Shown piece by piece: positions 1 to 7,720 of a stretch of 50,474 bases of DNA (the stretch's first letter is position 1; the number at the start of each line of letters is the position of its first letter). Origin of the DNA: Archaeoglobaceae archaeon. Its GTDB lineage: Archaea; Halobacteriota; Archaeoglobi; Archaeoglobales; Archaeoglobaceae. The stretch covers positions 1-50,474 of the forward strand of contig JALSOQ010000006.1 of NCBI GenBank assembly GCA_026986375.1. Direction: 5' to 3'. The notes beneath the pieces were generated by a model that was not told where the DNA came from, searched no databases, and saw only the letters and a list, made by a program, of their open reading frames with translations. Position numbers and translations under genes: made by a program.

Positions 1-665
1 ATTGTGTATATTGCTGGGCGAGAAGGTTAGCAGAAACGAAGTTGAAGCGATGCATAAGGTACAGAGATGGATTCACTCCTCGAATAAACAGGGAGGAATT
101 CAGCAAGAAGTTCGAGGGTGGAGTAGTTTTCGTTAGCGATATGGGTGATCTTTTCGGAGAATTTATACCAGACGAATGGATAGAAAGAGTGCTTGAACAC
201 GTAAGGAGATTTCCAGACACATCCTTTCTATTTCTGACAAAGAACCCTGCAAGGTATGAGAACTTCGACTTCCCAGAAAACGCCATACTTGGAGCTACAA
301 TAGAAACGGATTTAAACGAATTCGACACCCCTTCAAATCTGAGAGATTACAAACAAATTAGTAACGCCCCACCTCCGAATGAAAGGATCAAGGCTATGAT
401 TAAGCTAGATTGGGATGCTAAATTCCTGTCCATTGAACCCATTCTTGATTTTAGTCCTAAGTTCTGGAAAAAGATTGAGAGAATTAACCCGTTCATGATC
501 TACATCGGTTACGATAACTACAGATGCAGATTACCTGAACCCATTCTGAGCAAGACTCAATCTTTAATTGAGAAACTAAAGAATAATGGTTTCTTAGTTT
601 TGGAGAAGACTATAAGGAGGGCTTGGTATGAGAAAGAAGAGGAGAAGAAAGAAAACAGCAGATGA
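1..665 (+). CDS. DUF5131 (phage Gp37/Gp68-like) protein, 5' end outside the window
   Basis: The reading frame is open from base 3 to the stop at 665, so the gene starts upstream of the window. The first codons read CVYCWARR, which looks like the end of the Cys-x2-Cys motif that gives this family its 'three-Cys' name and resembles a radical SAM cluster motif. Further in are family-typical blocks: a SDMGDLFGEFIP segment, FLFLTKNP, LGATIE and KFLSIEPILDF. The TTG at 42 is an internal codon, not the start. The C-terminus overlaps the next gene by 38 nt, so the two are surely co-expressed. The enzymatic role of the family is not established. Family call is firm; function unknown. Confidence 0.85.
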   Translation, partial: CVYCWARRLAETKLKRCIRYRDGFTPRINREEFSKKFEGGVVFVSDMGDLFGEFIPDEWIERVLEHVRRFPDTSFLFLTKNPARYENFDFPENAILGATIETDLNEFDTPSNLRDYKQISNAPPPNERIKAMIKLDWDAKFLSIEPILDFSPKFWKKIERINPFMIYIGYDNYRCRLPEPILSKTQSLIEKLKNNGFLVLEKTIRRAWYEKEEEKKENSR

Positions 666-1539
666 AATTGAGAGCTTAGATAAAAGAATAAGGGTGCTAC
701 TATGGGAGCGCTACGGTAATACCCTTGCAGAGTTAGAGAAGATTGGTAATGGTGTTGTTAATGAGTTCAGAGAATGGACACCTCTTAAGTTATTAGCGTT
801 ATCATATTTCGTGGGGCCTTACCTAAGGATAATGAAAGGTCTTGAGGAGAGGTATGGTTCGACCAAAGTGTTTTATATAGATGTATTTGCGGGAACTGGG
901 CTTAATAAAGTAGAAGATGTCCTATTTGCTGGATCTCCACTGGTAGCGATAGATTGTGCTCATCAATGCGAGCGTAAATTTGACTTAATGATCTTTAACG
1001 ACTTATTTTATGGAAAAGTTCTCGAAAATAGAATTAAAGCTCTAACAGACCTATTTCCGTGGTTAGAAGGTAAGTTTATCGTGTATTCTACCGACGCTAA
1101 TAAAGTCTTAGCAGATGTCGTAGAGAAGTACTTAGCCAAAGAAAAATACAAGAATTACTTGGCATTCATCGATCCTTATAGATCCGAGATAAAATGGAAA
1201 GCTTTGGAAAAGCTTCTCAGAATTAAGCATGGGGATGTTTTCATAACCTGTCAGGCCAGATCTATAGCAAGGGAGATTGGAGGTTGCAGAAAGGGATTAA
1301 AACGTGAGGTTTGCAGAGAGTTAGCTGAATATTTCGGTGAAGATCCCAGTGTTTGGATGAGGTTAGAGAGTGAAGAGGAAGTTAGAGATTTTTACATCGC
1401 CAAGGTCAATCGACATAAGCCATTTGTGGAGTGTATAACGATAAGAAGTGGAAGGGTTGGTAAAGGGTTTGAGTACGTTCTGATTTTTGCAAGTGGTGAT
1501 GATAACCCCGATTGGGCACTGCTCAATACAAAATCTTAA
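628..1539 (+). CDS. tcmP: three-Cys-motif partner protein TcmP, C-terminus probably frameshifted
   Basis: This matches the TcmP family, which habitually sits beside DUF5131 genes, as here. Visible family blocks are LKLLALSYFVGPYLRIM, a YIDVFAGTG segment around residue 90 that resembles a nucleotide or SAM-binding loop, and LAFIDPYRSEIKW around residue 180. The start lies inside the upstream gene. The annotated frame stops at 1539 right after a conserved-looking YVLIFASGDDN block. In the +1 frame an open stretch continues to a stop at 1658-1660, with a plausible C-terminal tail ending DLSRWGFV. One extra base near 1530 would explain this, so the intact gene may have been 628-1660. Biochemical role unknown. 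Confidence 0.8.
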   Translation: MRKKRRRKKTADEIESLDKRIRVLLWERYGNTLAELEKIGNGVVNEFREWTPLKLLALSYFVGPYLRIMKGLEERYGSTKVFYIDVFAGTGLNKVEDVLFAGSPLVAIDCAHQCERKFDLMIFNDLFYGKVLENRIKALTDLFPWLEGKFIVYSTDANKVLADVVEKYLAKEKYKNYLAFIDPYRSEIKWKALEKLLRIKHGDVFITCQARSIAREIGGCRKGLKREVCRELAEYFGEDPSVWMRLESEEEVRDFYIAKVNRHKPFVECITIRSGRVGKGFEYVLIFASGDDNPDWALLNTKS

Positions 1540-1740
1540 GCGAACAGTTGAGAGTTATTCTGGAGATTTAGTTAAGGCATCTATGGAGTGGCTTAAAGGT
1601 AAACAACCAAGAATTGATGACTACTCAAAGCCTGATTTATCAAGATGGGGATTTGTCTAGCTGAGCAATCGTAGACGAGACTTAATTTCAGATAGGACAT
1701 TTCTGAAACATTTATTTGTGGTTGGAATGTCAGTAAAGTT

Positions 1741-2460
1741 ATGCCATCATGGAAAGTGCACAGAATCATTGGTGAAATTGTGTGCAATTTTTACGACCAC
1801 GAAATAGACAAACTGATCGACTTAACCGAACGACATGACGCTGGGAGGTACGATAGCCAAGTATTAAAGGAACAGTTTAAGTATGTGTATAGAAAATGGG
1901 GCGCCGAAGGCATTTGTTATTACGTTTTGCATCACATTTTAGATAGACTTTCAGACATTGTCGTTAGTGAACTTCAACAGCTGTGTGAGAGTTACGTTTT
2001 TGGGAAAATTTCCGTAGAAGAAGCCTACAATAGATTGTACGAGAACTCGTTCCGAAGATTGTCTGACGATGTCAAAAAATTTGCAAAGACTTATGATTAT
2101 ATTAGAGATGAAGTTTTATCCTCTTTTTTCGAGTACATTTTAGCGAGCCTTAGGGCAGGATGGGAAGGTGTGCTGTTTTTTGTCCTTTTGGACACCCCTG
2201 AAGGTAAGCAGCCACTAATTGCAAAAAGGGTGTTGAATGTAATGGCTGTGAAATCAGCAGCCTACCAGTATAAATATAGGCTGAGGCTTGATATGAGGAA
2301 AGCCGTCGATTTTCTATTGGAAATGGGAGAAGTTGCTACTAAGAAGTTTGAAGACTTCAGAAAACGTACCCAAGAAAGAACTCATGAGTTAACGAAGATG
2401 TATGAGCAAATCCTTCCGAAATTAAGAGAAGCTTTGGATAGATTGAATAGCCATGCATAG
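1741..2460 (+). CDS. hypothetical protein in the accessory segment
   Basis: A 239-aa soluble protein that I do not recognise. It begins MPSWKVHRIIGE, has a His-Asp pair at about residues 31-32 (ERHDAGRYD) and a His-His pair near residue 66 (YYVLHHILDRL). These could be metal ligands, but no full HD or hydrolase signature can be traced. The last 60 residues are rich in Lys, Glu and Arg and probably form a coiled coil. Codon usage is AT-rich like the two genes before it, which suggests it arrived with them, although 80 nt separate it from the TcmP tail. It may be a third component of that locus or unrelated. Confidence 0.6.
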   Translation: MPSWKVHRIIGEIVCNFYDHEIDKLIDLTERHDAGRYDSQVLKEQFKYVYRKWGAEGICYYVLHHILDRLSDIVVSELQQLCESYVFGKISVEEAYNRLYENSFRRLSDDVKKFAKTYDYIRDEVLSSFFEYILASLRAGWEGVLFFVLLDTPEGKQPLIAKRVLNVMAVKSAAYQYKYRLRLDMRKAVDFLLEMGEVATKKFEDFRKRTQERTHELTKMYEQILPKLREALDRLNSHA

Positions 2461-2522
2461 TATAATTTGCTTTTAATTATTATGTTAATATTCATTTGGT
2501 CGAATTTATGTATTCTGCAATC

Positions 2523-2593
2523 ACCAAACAAATCTTAACGAATCCGCAATTTCAAACGAGATTTAACGATTTACCAAACAAATGTTAACGAAT
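2523..2593. repeat. three degenerate repeats in an AT-rich spacer
   Basis: Two 21-nt copies at 2523-2543 and 2573-2593 differ at one base; each runs ACCAAACAAAT then TTAACGAAT with C or G between. A weaker copy of the core lies at 2553-2569 (13 of 17 matches). They sit in the 288-nt gene-free stretch 2461-2748 between the accessory genes and gar1. Spacing of the CAAAC cores is 28 and 22 nt. They could be regulator sites or a relic of insertion. Apart from these repeats and the gar1 promoter I see nothing else in this stretch. Confidence 0.5.
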
Positions 2594-2748
2594 TTACTAC
2601 GAAAGCTTGAATTCAGATGAATCTCAAAAAGTGTTAAGTGCTCAATCGAGAATGTTACCTTGTGAAGTACTGACTCAGGCGAAAAATTTAAATACTATAA
2701 ACGATAAACAAATAAATTGTCTTTCGCAAAACTTAAATAGGATGTCCT

Positions 2749-3081
2749 ATGAAACTGCGGAAAATCGGTCGGGTAAGTCACGTGTCTAAATCCGGATTCG
2801 TCGTGGCTATAGCGGATCCGAAGAACCTGCCGAAGGTGGGTTCGGAAGTCTACACGAGAAAAATGGAGAAGATCGGTTTTGTCTACGACATAATAGGCCC
2901 GACGAAGTCGCCGTTCATCCTGATCAAACCGAAGAGGGAAGTTTTGAAACGCGTGATTTTGGATGATCTGTTCGTTATGGGGGGTGAGGCTCATGCCGGA
3001 AGTGGAGAAGGTAAGGGAGGTAGAAAAGGAAAAAGAAAAGGAGGTAGAAAAGAAAGAAATAGAAAGAGAAGAAACGATTGA
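2749..3081 (+). CDS. gar1: H/ACA ribonucleoprotein protein Gar1 with a basic Gly/Lys/Arg tail
   Basis: Gar1 is a subunit of H/ACA RNPs that guide rRNA pseudouridylation with Cbf5, Nop10 and L7Ae. Residues 1-76 form the small beta-barrel typical of the family ([29 protein letters not shown]). Residues 77-110 form an unusual tail, almost entirely Gly, Lys, Arg, Glu and Asn. Archaeal Gar1 normally lacks the glycine-arginine-rich ends of the eukaryotic protein. The tail is encoded over the first 89 nt of tfb in another frame. A TATA-like AAATTTAAATACT lies near 2685-2697. The adjacency to tfb is common in euryarchaea. Confidence 0.88.
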   Translation: MKLRKIGRVSHVSKSGFVVAIADPKNLPKVGSEVYTRKMEKIGFVYDIIGPTKSPFILIKPKREVLKRVILDDLFVMGGEAHAGSGEGKGGRKGKRKGGRKERNRKRRND

Positions 3082-3979
3082 AGTTTGTCCCGAATGTGGT
3101 TCGCCCCGTATAATTAGGGACTACAAACGTGGCGAACTGGTCTGTCAGGACTGCGGTTACGTGATAGAAGAGCAATACATAGACGCAGGTCCAGAGTGGA
3201 GGGCTTTCGACAGCGAGCAGAAGGAGAAGAGGAGCAGAGTCGGAGCTCCCGTAACCTACACCATCCACGATAAAGGTTTGTCCACGATCATCGACTGGAG
3301 CAACAAGGACTTCTACGGCAAATCCATATCGATAAGGAACAGAGCCCAGCTGTTCAGGCTCAGGAAGTGGCAGAGAAGAATCAGGATAAGCAACGCTACC
3401 GAGAGAAACTTGGCATTCGCTCTGAGCGAACTGGATAGGATGGCTTCCGCCTTAGGATTGCCGAAGAGCGTTAGGGAGACCGCAGCGGTAATCTACAGAA
3501 AGGCCATCGAGAAGAACCTCATAAGGGGTAGGAGCATAGAGGGCGTAGTTGCCGCCGCTTTGTATGCGGCATGCAGGCAGGCAGGAGTGCCGAGGACTCT
3601 GGATGAGATAGCGCAGTATTCGAGGGTGGATAGGAAGGAGATAGGCAGAACTTACAGGTTCATAGCGAGAGAGCTCGGACTGAAGCTGATGCCGACATCT
3701 CCGGCGGATTACGTTCCGAGGTTCTGTGCGGCTTTGGGCTTGAGCGGTGAGGTGCAGAAGAAGGCGATCGAAATAATAAAGAAGGCGGAGGAGAGGGAGC
3801 TTACGAGCGGAAGAGGGCCGACTGGAGTTGCAGCAGCCGCAATATACATAGCTTCGATTCTGTGTGGAGAAAGGAGGACTCAGAGGGAAGTTGCTGAAGT
3901 TGCCGGAGTTACGGAAGTGACCATAAGGAACAGATACAAGGAGCTCGCGGAGAAATTGGGTATAGAGATTATACTGTAA
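2993..3979 (+). CDS. tfb: transcription initiation factor TFB
   Basis: TFB bridges TBP-bound promoter DNA and RNA polymerase. I chose the ATG at 2993 ([11 protein letters not shown]) over an earlier possible codon at 2963, giving 328 aa. The first 28 residues are a highly charged Lys/Glu stretch. A zinc ribbon follows with Cys32, Cys35, Cys51 and Cys54. Then come the B-reader/linker ([11 protein letters not shown]) and two cyclin-fold repeats starting near residues 120 and 220 ([13 protein letters not shown] and [11 protein letters not shown]). It overlaps gar1 by 89 nt in a different frame and ends one base before the stop of the convergent gene. TBP is also in this window at 42289. Confidence 0.95.
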   Translation: MPEVEKVREVEKEKEKEVEKKEIEREETIEVCPECGSPRIIRDYKRGELVCQDCGYVIEEQYIDAGPEWRAFDSEQKEKRSRVGAPVTYTIHDKGLSTIIDWSNKDFYGKSISIRNRAQLFRLRKWQRRIRISNATERNLAFALSELDRMASALGLPKSVRETAAVIYRKAIEKNLIRGRSIEGVVAAALYAACRQAGVPRTLDEIAQYSRVDRKEIGRTYRFIARELGLKLMPTSPADYVPRFCAALGLSGEVQKKAIEIIKKAEERELTSGRGPTGVAAAAIYIASILCGERRTQREVAEVAGVTEVTIRNRYKELAEKLGIEIIL

Positions 3980-3980
3980 A

Positions 3981-4748
3981 TCAGTGCTCGTCGCTTATGT
4001 GCACGTGACTTTCAAGAAGTATCGCCGATTCACCATAAACATTTTTCAGCACATCCAAAGTTAGAATTTCCTCAGGTTTACCCACGGCGTAGTAGCTTCT
4101 GTTCAGTAGGATTATCTTATCCGTATAAGGCAGTAACAGAATCGGATCGTGGCTCGTAACCATAACGAGTTTACTCTCCGCAAGCTTTCCGATGAGTTCA
4201 GCCATTTCGACCTTTCCTAAGGGATCTACTGCAGAAAGGGGTTCGTCCAGAAGCAATATTTGAGGATCGTAAACGAGAGCTCTTGCCAGAAGAACTCTCT
4301 GCCTTTCTCCTCCGCTCATTTTATCGAACCTCTTGTGCCATCTATCCTCCGGCAAATCTACAAGCTCCAGCGTTTTTCTAACCTTTTCAAAATCCGATTT
4401 TCCGGCCCTTATTCTCGGAAATCTTTTACGATGAAGTAGCAAGGAATTCAGAACGACTTCCCAAGCGGTAATGGGTATCGGGACTTCCGAAAGGGTCATC
4501 TGCGGAACGTATCCGACGATGTTGCTCAACCTTTTGGGATCGGCGGGAACTCCGTCCAAAGTTATTCTTCCCCTCTTGGGCTTTATGAGACCTATTATAG
4601 TCTTGAGCAGGGTCGTTTTTCCCGCCCCGTTAGGACCGATAACTTGAATAAGAGAGGGACCTTCGATTCTGAACGTTAAACCCGAAAGAATCTTCTCTCC
4701 GTTCAGTTCTACCTCCAAATCCTCAACCCCAATGACGTGCACGCTCAT
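3981..4748 (-). CDS. metal ABC transporter ATPase (ZnuC/MntB type)
   Basis: Cytoplasmic ATPase subunit of a cluster-9 type metal importer. It shows Walker A (GPNGAGKTT, about residues 38-46), the signature MSGGERQR, Walker B (ILLLDEPLSAVDP) and the switch His in MVTSHD. The C-terminus is His-rich (HVHISDEH), perhaps a metal-handling tail. It is divergent from the binding protein and permease at 4790-6492, an unusual split of one transporter over two transcripts sharing a 41-nt promoter. Its metal cannot be read from the sequence; zinc, manganese or nickel are possible. Confidence 0.88.
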   Translation of the reverse strand: MSVHVIGVEDLEVELNGEKILSGLTFRIEGPSLIQVIGPNGAGKTTLLKTIIGLIKPKRGRITLDGVPADPKRLSNIVGYVPQMTLSEVPIPITAWEVVLNSLLLHRKRFPRIRAGKSDFEKVRKTLELVDLPEDRWHKRFDKMSGGERQRVLLARALVYDPQILLLDEPLSAVDPLGKVEMAELIGKLAESKLVMVTSHDPILLLPYTDKIILLNRSYYAVGKPEEILTLDVLKNVYGESAILLESHVHISDEH

Positions 4749-4775
4749 TAATAAGCTTTATAAGTATTCGTGCAC
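4737..4775. promoter_or_regulatory. divergent promoter with symmetric GTGCAC boxes
   Basis: The 41 nt between the two divergent transporter genes contain TTTATAAG (4758-4765), about 28 nt before the ATG at 4790, and TTTAAA-like sequence at 4776-4782 that suits the leftward gene. Two copies of the palindrome GTGCAC at 4737-4742 and 4770-4775 lie symmetrically around AAGCTT (4753-4758). This layout suggests a dimeric metalloregulator site, with the NikR-like protein at 6485 the obvious candidate. The regulator assignment is inferred. Confidence 0.5.
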
Positions 4776-4789
4776 ATTTAAAGTTTGCC

Positions 4790-5677
4790 ATGAGATTTCT
4801 CCCAATAATAGTTCTCGTTGCAGTTCAAGTTGCGAGCGGGCTGAACATAGTCGTGACATTCCCGAACTTGAAGGAAGACATCAAACTGATAGCACCGAAC
4901 GATAACGTGACTTCCGTGGCTAAACCCGGAGTCGATCCCCACCTCTACCAGCTAACGCCTAACGACGTTAAGATGCTAAAGAATGCGGACTTGATAATAT
5001 CCACCGCACACGCGCCCTTCGAGATCGAGATAAGGAATCTAATAAAATCGGGGGAGATAAAGGCCAAGCTGATAGAGATTCCAAAGATTCCACACATAAA
5101 AATTCTGAAAATTCCTGGAACTGAAATACCGAACTATCACATGCCCATTTACGATCCGAAGAACTACGAGACGTTTCTGAAGTTCGTCGCCAACGTTCTG
5201 GAGGAGATGAACCCGAGAGGAGGATACATCGGAAGGGCCGTGGAAGTTTGCAGGAAGGTCGATGAGATAGTTGCTAAAACGAAAAAGCTGAACATTAAGG
5301 CCGTGGCGGACACGCCCGCAGTGCAGTATGCCGTCAGCTGGCTAAACGTTACAATAGTGCATCTTCTTGTTAAGGCGCCGGGGGTTCCTGCCACGCCCAA
5401 AGACATAATGGATGTGGAGAAGGCCATGAAGGACGTTCAGCTCGTAGTGGTAACGAACGATTCTATCGCATCTAAAACCCTCCTGAGACTTGCCAAAGAA
5501 TACGGGAAACCCGTATTGACGATACCATCTCCCATAGAGGATAAAAGCGTCCTCAAAAAGTTGGAAATTATATCTAAAGAAGTATCGGAGCTTAAGCCCT
5601 CGAGGGAAACTCCGGGTTTTGGATCGATAGTTGCACTAATCGCGGTGGTGTTGATAGCATGCTCGCGCTCGCGGTAA
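4790..5677 (+). CDS. metal ABC transporter substrate-binding protein with PGF-CTERM anchor
   Basis: A ZnuA-family extracytoplasmic metal-binding protein of 295 aa. The N-terminus is a short signal sequence (MRFLPIIVLVAVQVASG). Candidate metal ligands are His in GVDPHLYQL, STAHAPFEI and NYHMPIYDP. The C-terminus reads ETPGFGSIVALIAVVLIA followed by a basic end: this matches the PGF-CTERM signal that archaeosortase A is known to process for lipid anchoring. It overlaps the permease gene by 19 nt. It lacks the long His-rich loop found in many zinc-binding homologues. Confidence 0.85.
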   Translation: MRFLPIIVLVAVQVASGLNIVVTFPNLKEDIKLIAPNDNVTSVAKPGVDPHLYQLTPNDVKMLKNADLIISTAHAPFEIEIRNLIKSGEIKAKLIEIPKIPHIKILKIPGTEIPNYHMPIYDPKNYETFLKFVANVLEEMNPRGGYIGRAVEVCRKVDEIVAKTKKLNIKAVADTPAVQYAVSWLNVTIVHLLVKAPGVPATPKDIMDVEKAMKDVQLVVVTNDSIASKTLLRLAKEYGKPVLTIPSPIEDKSVLKKLEIISKEVSELKPSRETPGFGSIVALIAVVLIACSRSR

Positions 5678-6492
5678 CGCTATTAGTTACGGTCATAACT
5701 CTGCTAATGTATCCGAAGTGGGAAATAGTAATACTATCCGCATCCATAGTATACGGAGCCCTTAGTGCGGTAATTGCGGCGAGGAGACTGTATTTCCTGT
5801 CAGCTTCCGCATCCCACATCGCCCTTCTGGCAGTTACGATCGCAATACCCCTTTCCAAGCTCGCGCTGAACGAATACGCTTGGGCAGTCATAGTGGGTTT
5901 GGCTATGATTTACGCAGTCGGTTACTGCATCCACAGAGGAATAGATCCCGACGTTGCAACTGCGGTTTTCGTATCTTTAAGTGCATCTCTCAGCGTCATA
6001 GCGATGTATATCGTTTTAACTCGCTACTCTATAAGCTACGACCTTTGGGCGATAGTTCTGGGAGATCCACTGCTCGTAAGCTGGAGATGTGCTATTTACA
6101 CGGTTTTCGTGGCAATTATAACGCTTTCAGCGGTTATTCTGACTTACAGGGAGCAGATATGTATAGGTTTGGAGATGGACTGCGCATATCTTTCCGGCAT
6201 AAGTGTGGAGTTCTACGATTTCGTGCTTTACACACTCCTAGGCGTCGCGACTGTTGCGATGATAAAGGTCGTCGGTTTCGTCCTACAGCACGTCCTAATT
6301 CTCCTTCCCTCCGCCATAGCGATGTGTATCGCAAAGGACTCGAAGGACACGCTTTATATAAGCGTCTTGGCGAGCATACTATTGGGTTCGTTGGGATTAC
6401 AATTTGCAGTGCTGACCGATCAGGCCCCGTCCGGGGTGATAGGCCTGTTAATGTTTATAGCCTTCGTAATGGCGAGGTGTCGTCATGGCTAA
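5659..6492 (+). CDS. metal ABC transporter permease (ZnuB type)
   Basis: A 277-aa integral membrane protein with about eight hydrophobic helices, of the ABC-3 family that works with ZnuA/ZnuC-type partners. Recognisable parts include SIVYGALSAVIAARRLYFLSA near the N-terminus, a G-x-E-M-D-C-A-Y-L-SGIS cytoplasmic coupling region around residue 175, and VGFVLQHVLILLPSAIA. It overlaps the binding protein upstream by 19 nt and the NikR-like gene downstream by 8 nt, indicating translational coupling. Confidence 0.88.
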   Translation: MLALAVTLLVTVITLLMYPKWEIVILSASIVYGALSAVIAARRLYFLSASASHIALLAVTIAIPLSKLALNEYAWAVIVGLAMIYAVGYCIHRGIDPDVATAVFVSLSASLSVIAMYIVLTRYSISYDLWAIVLGDPLLVSWRCAIYTVFVAIITLSAVILTYREQICIGLEMDCAYLSGISVEFYDFVLYTLLGVATVAMIKVVGFVLQHVLILLPSAIAMCIAKDSKDTLYISVLASILLGSLGLQFAVLTDQAPSGVIGLLMFIAFVMARCRHG

Positions 6493-6871
6493 AAAGAGGA
6501 GGTTCGGAATTTCGATTCCGGAAGATGTGGCGAACGACCTCGACTTTTTGGCCGAAAGGTTGAGCGTGGATAGATCGAAGATCGTTTGCGAGGCTATTAG
6601 GAGTTACGTTAGAGACCACATCCACTACATTCATCCCCACGAATGCTACGGGGTAATAACCCTCGTTTCCAACGACAACGTCAAACTCTTAAAGGTTATA
6701 GAAGAGTTTAAGGACATAATAAAGGAGTTCACGCACATACACATAGATGAGAATTGTATAAACGCTCTGGTCGTTTCCGGATCGTCCTTAAAGATAGCGG
6801 AGCTACATAAGAAGTTGCTCGAAGTTTTCTATAACGTTCGTTTCATACCTTTAAGGGAGTGCAAGGTTTAA
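6485..6871 (+). CDS. NikR-like ribbon-helix-helix metalloregulator
   Basis: 128 aa, the usual NikR length. Residues 5-45 form a ribbon-helix-helix DNA-binding domain (RRFGISIPEDVANDLDFLAERL). The rest is an ACT-like metal-sensing domain with His84, His86 and Cys91. In classical NikR the ligands are spaced H-x-H-x5-C with a further His 11 residues upstream; here the spacing is H-x-H-x4-C and that upstream position is Glu. The interdomain segment HIHYIHPHEC is unusually His-rich. As last gene of the transporter operon it probably controls it, but the metal sensed may not be nickel. Confidence 0.8.
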   Translation: MAKKRRFGISIPEDVANDLDFLAERLSVDRSKIVCEAIRSYVRDHIHYIHPHECYGVITLVSNDNVKLLKVIEEFKDIIKEFTHIHIDENCINALVVSGSSLKIAELHKKLLEVFYNVRFIPLRECKV

Positions 6872-6895
6872 ATCCTAAGAGATGATCTTGGCTCG

Positions 6896-7720
6896 ATGGA
6901 CTGGTTCGTCGAATACTACAACGGCTCGGCGTTGATGATAAAGGTAAAAAAGTTAATTTTCGAAAAGAAGGGGCTCCAGCACATTCAGATATTCGAAACC
7001 GTTGACTTCGGAAAGATGCTCGTCTTGGATGGTAAAATACAGTTTACCGAAAGAGATGAGGCGTTTTACCACGAGATGCTCGTCCATCCGGCGATGATCA
7101 TGCACGAAAATCCGTCTAAGGTTTTAGTGATAGGCGGTGGGGACGGAGGGACTGTCAGGGAAGTCCTAAAACACGATCCGAATGAAGTCGTCATGGTCGA
7201 AATAGACAGAAACGTGATAGAGTTGTGCAGAAAGTTCATAGGAATAGACAGGGGCGCTCTGAACGATGAGAGGGTTAGTGTGATCAACGAGGACGGTGTA
7301 GAGTTCGTCAGAAGTTCGAAAGAGCGTTTTGACGTGATAATCGTAGACGGGACGGATCCCAACCCGGTAAGCCAGTCCCTGATATCTAAGGAATTTTACA
7401 CCATATGTGGAGAAATTTCGGACTACTTCGTAACCCAAAGTCAATCACCCTTTGCCCAGAGGGAGTTCTTCGAGGCAATTCTCAGAAACGCCAAATTTAG
7501 GGAGAGGAGAATATATCTGGGATACGTTCCCACGTATCCGTCCGGACTCTGGAGCTATCTGATAGGATCCAACAGAAGGAAAATTCAGCCAGATTTAGAG
7601 ACCATAAGGAGGAGATTCGAGGAGAGAAGAATAGAGACCACCTATTACACTCCAGAAGTCCACGTTTCGTCCTTCATTCTTCCGAAGTGGCTCGAGGACT
7701 TAACAGGCCGAGTTCGATGA
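6896..7720 (+). CDS. speE: spermidine synthase-like polyamine aminopropyltransferase
   Basis: Transfers an aminopropyl group from decarboxylated SAM to a polyamine acceptor. The family hallmarks are present: LQHIQIFETVDFGKMLVLDG, the tight GGGDGGTVREVLKH cofactor loop at about residue 80, VEIDRNVIE and the catalytic-loop region VDGTDPNPVSQSL. The 274-aa length is normal. A TATA-like GGTTTAAATCC at 6864-6874 inside the end of the previous gene lies about 27 nt before the start codon, so it may have its own leaderless transcript. Its 3' end overlaps the convergent APS kinase gene by 47 nt. Confidence 0.9.
   Translation: MDWFVEYYNGSALMIKVKKLIFEKKGLQHIQIFETVDFGKMLVLDGKIQFTERDEAFYHEMLVHPAMIMHENPSKVLVIGGGDGGTVREVLKHDPNEVVMVEIDRNVIELCRKFIGIDRGALNDERVSVINEDGVEFVRSSKERFDVIIVDGTDPNPVSQSLISKEFYTICGEISDYFVTQSQSPFAQREFFEAILRNAKFRERRIYLGYVPTYPSGLWSYLIGSNRRKIQPDLETIRRRFEERRIETTYYTPEVHVSSFILPKWLEDLTGRVR

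Noticed and set aside
2523-2593. Possible small CRISPR array
   Set aside because: Only two good copies of 21 nt, irregular spacing and spacer-like sequence that itself resembles the repeat; no cas genes nearby.
2607-2789. 60-codon frame in the spacer before gar1
   Set aside because: It overlaps the gar1 promoter and start, has odd composition and no promoter or ribosome site of its own.
5880-6563. 227-codon frame overlapping the metal permease
   Set aside because: It is in another frame of the permease gene, is rich in Arg and Ser, and lacks membrane helices or known motifs.
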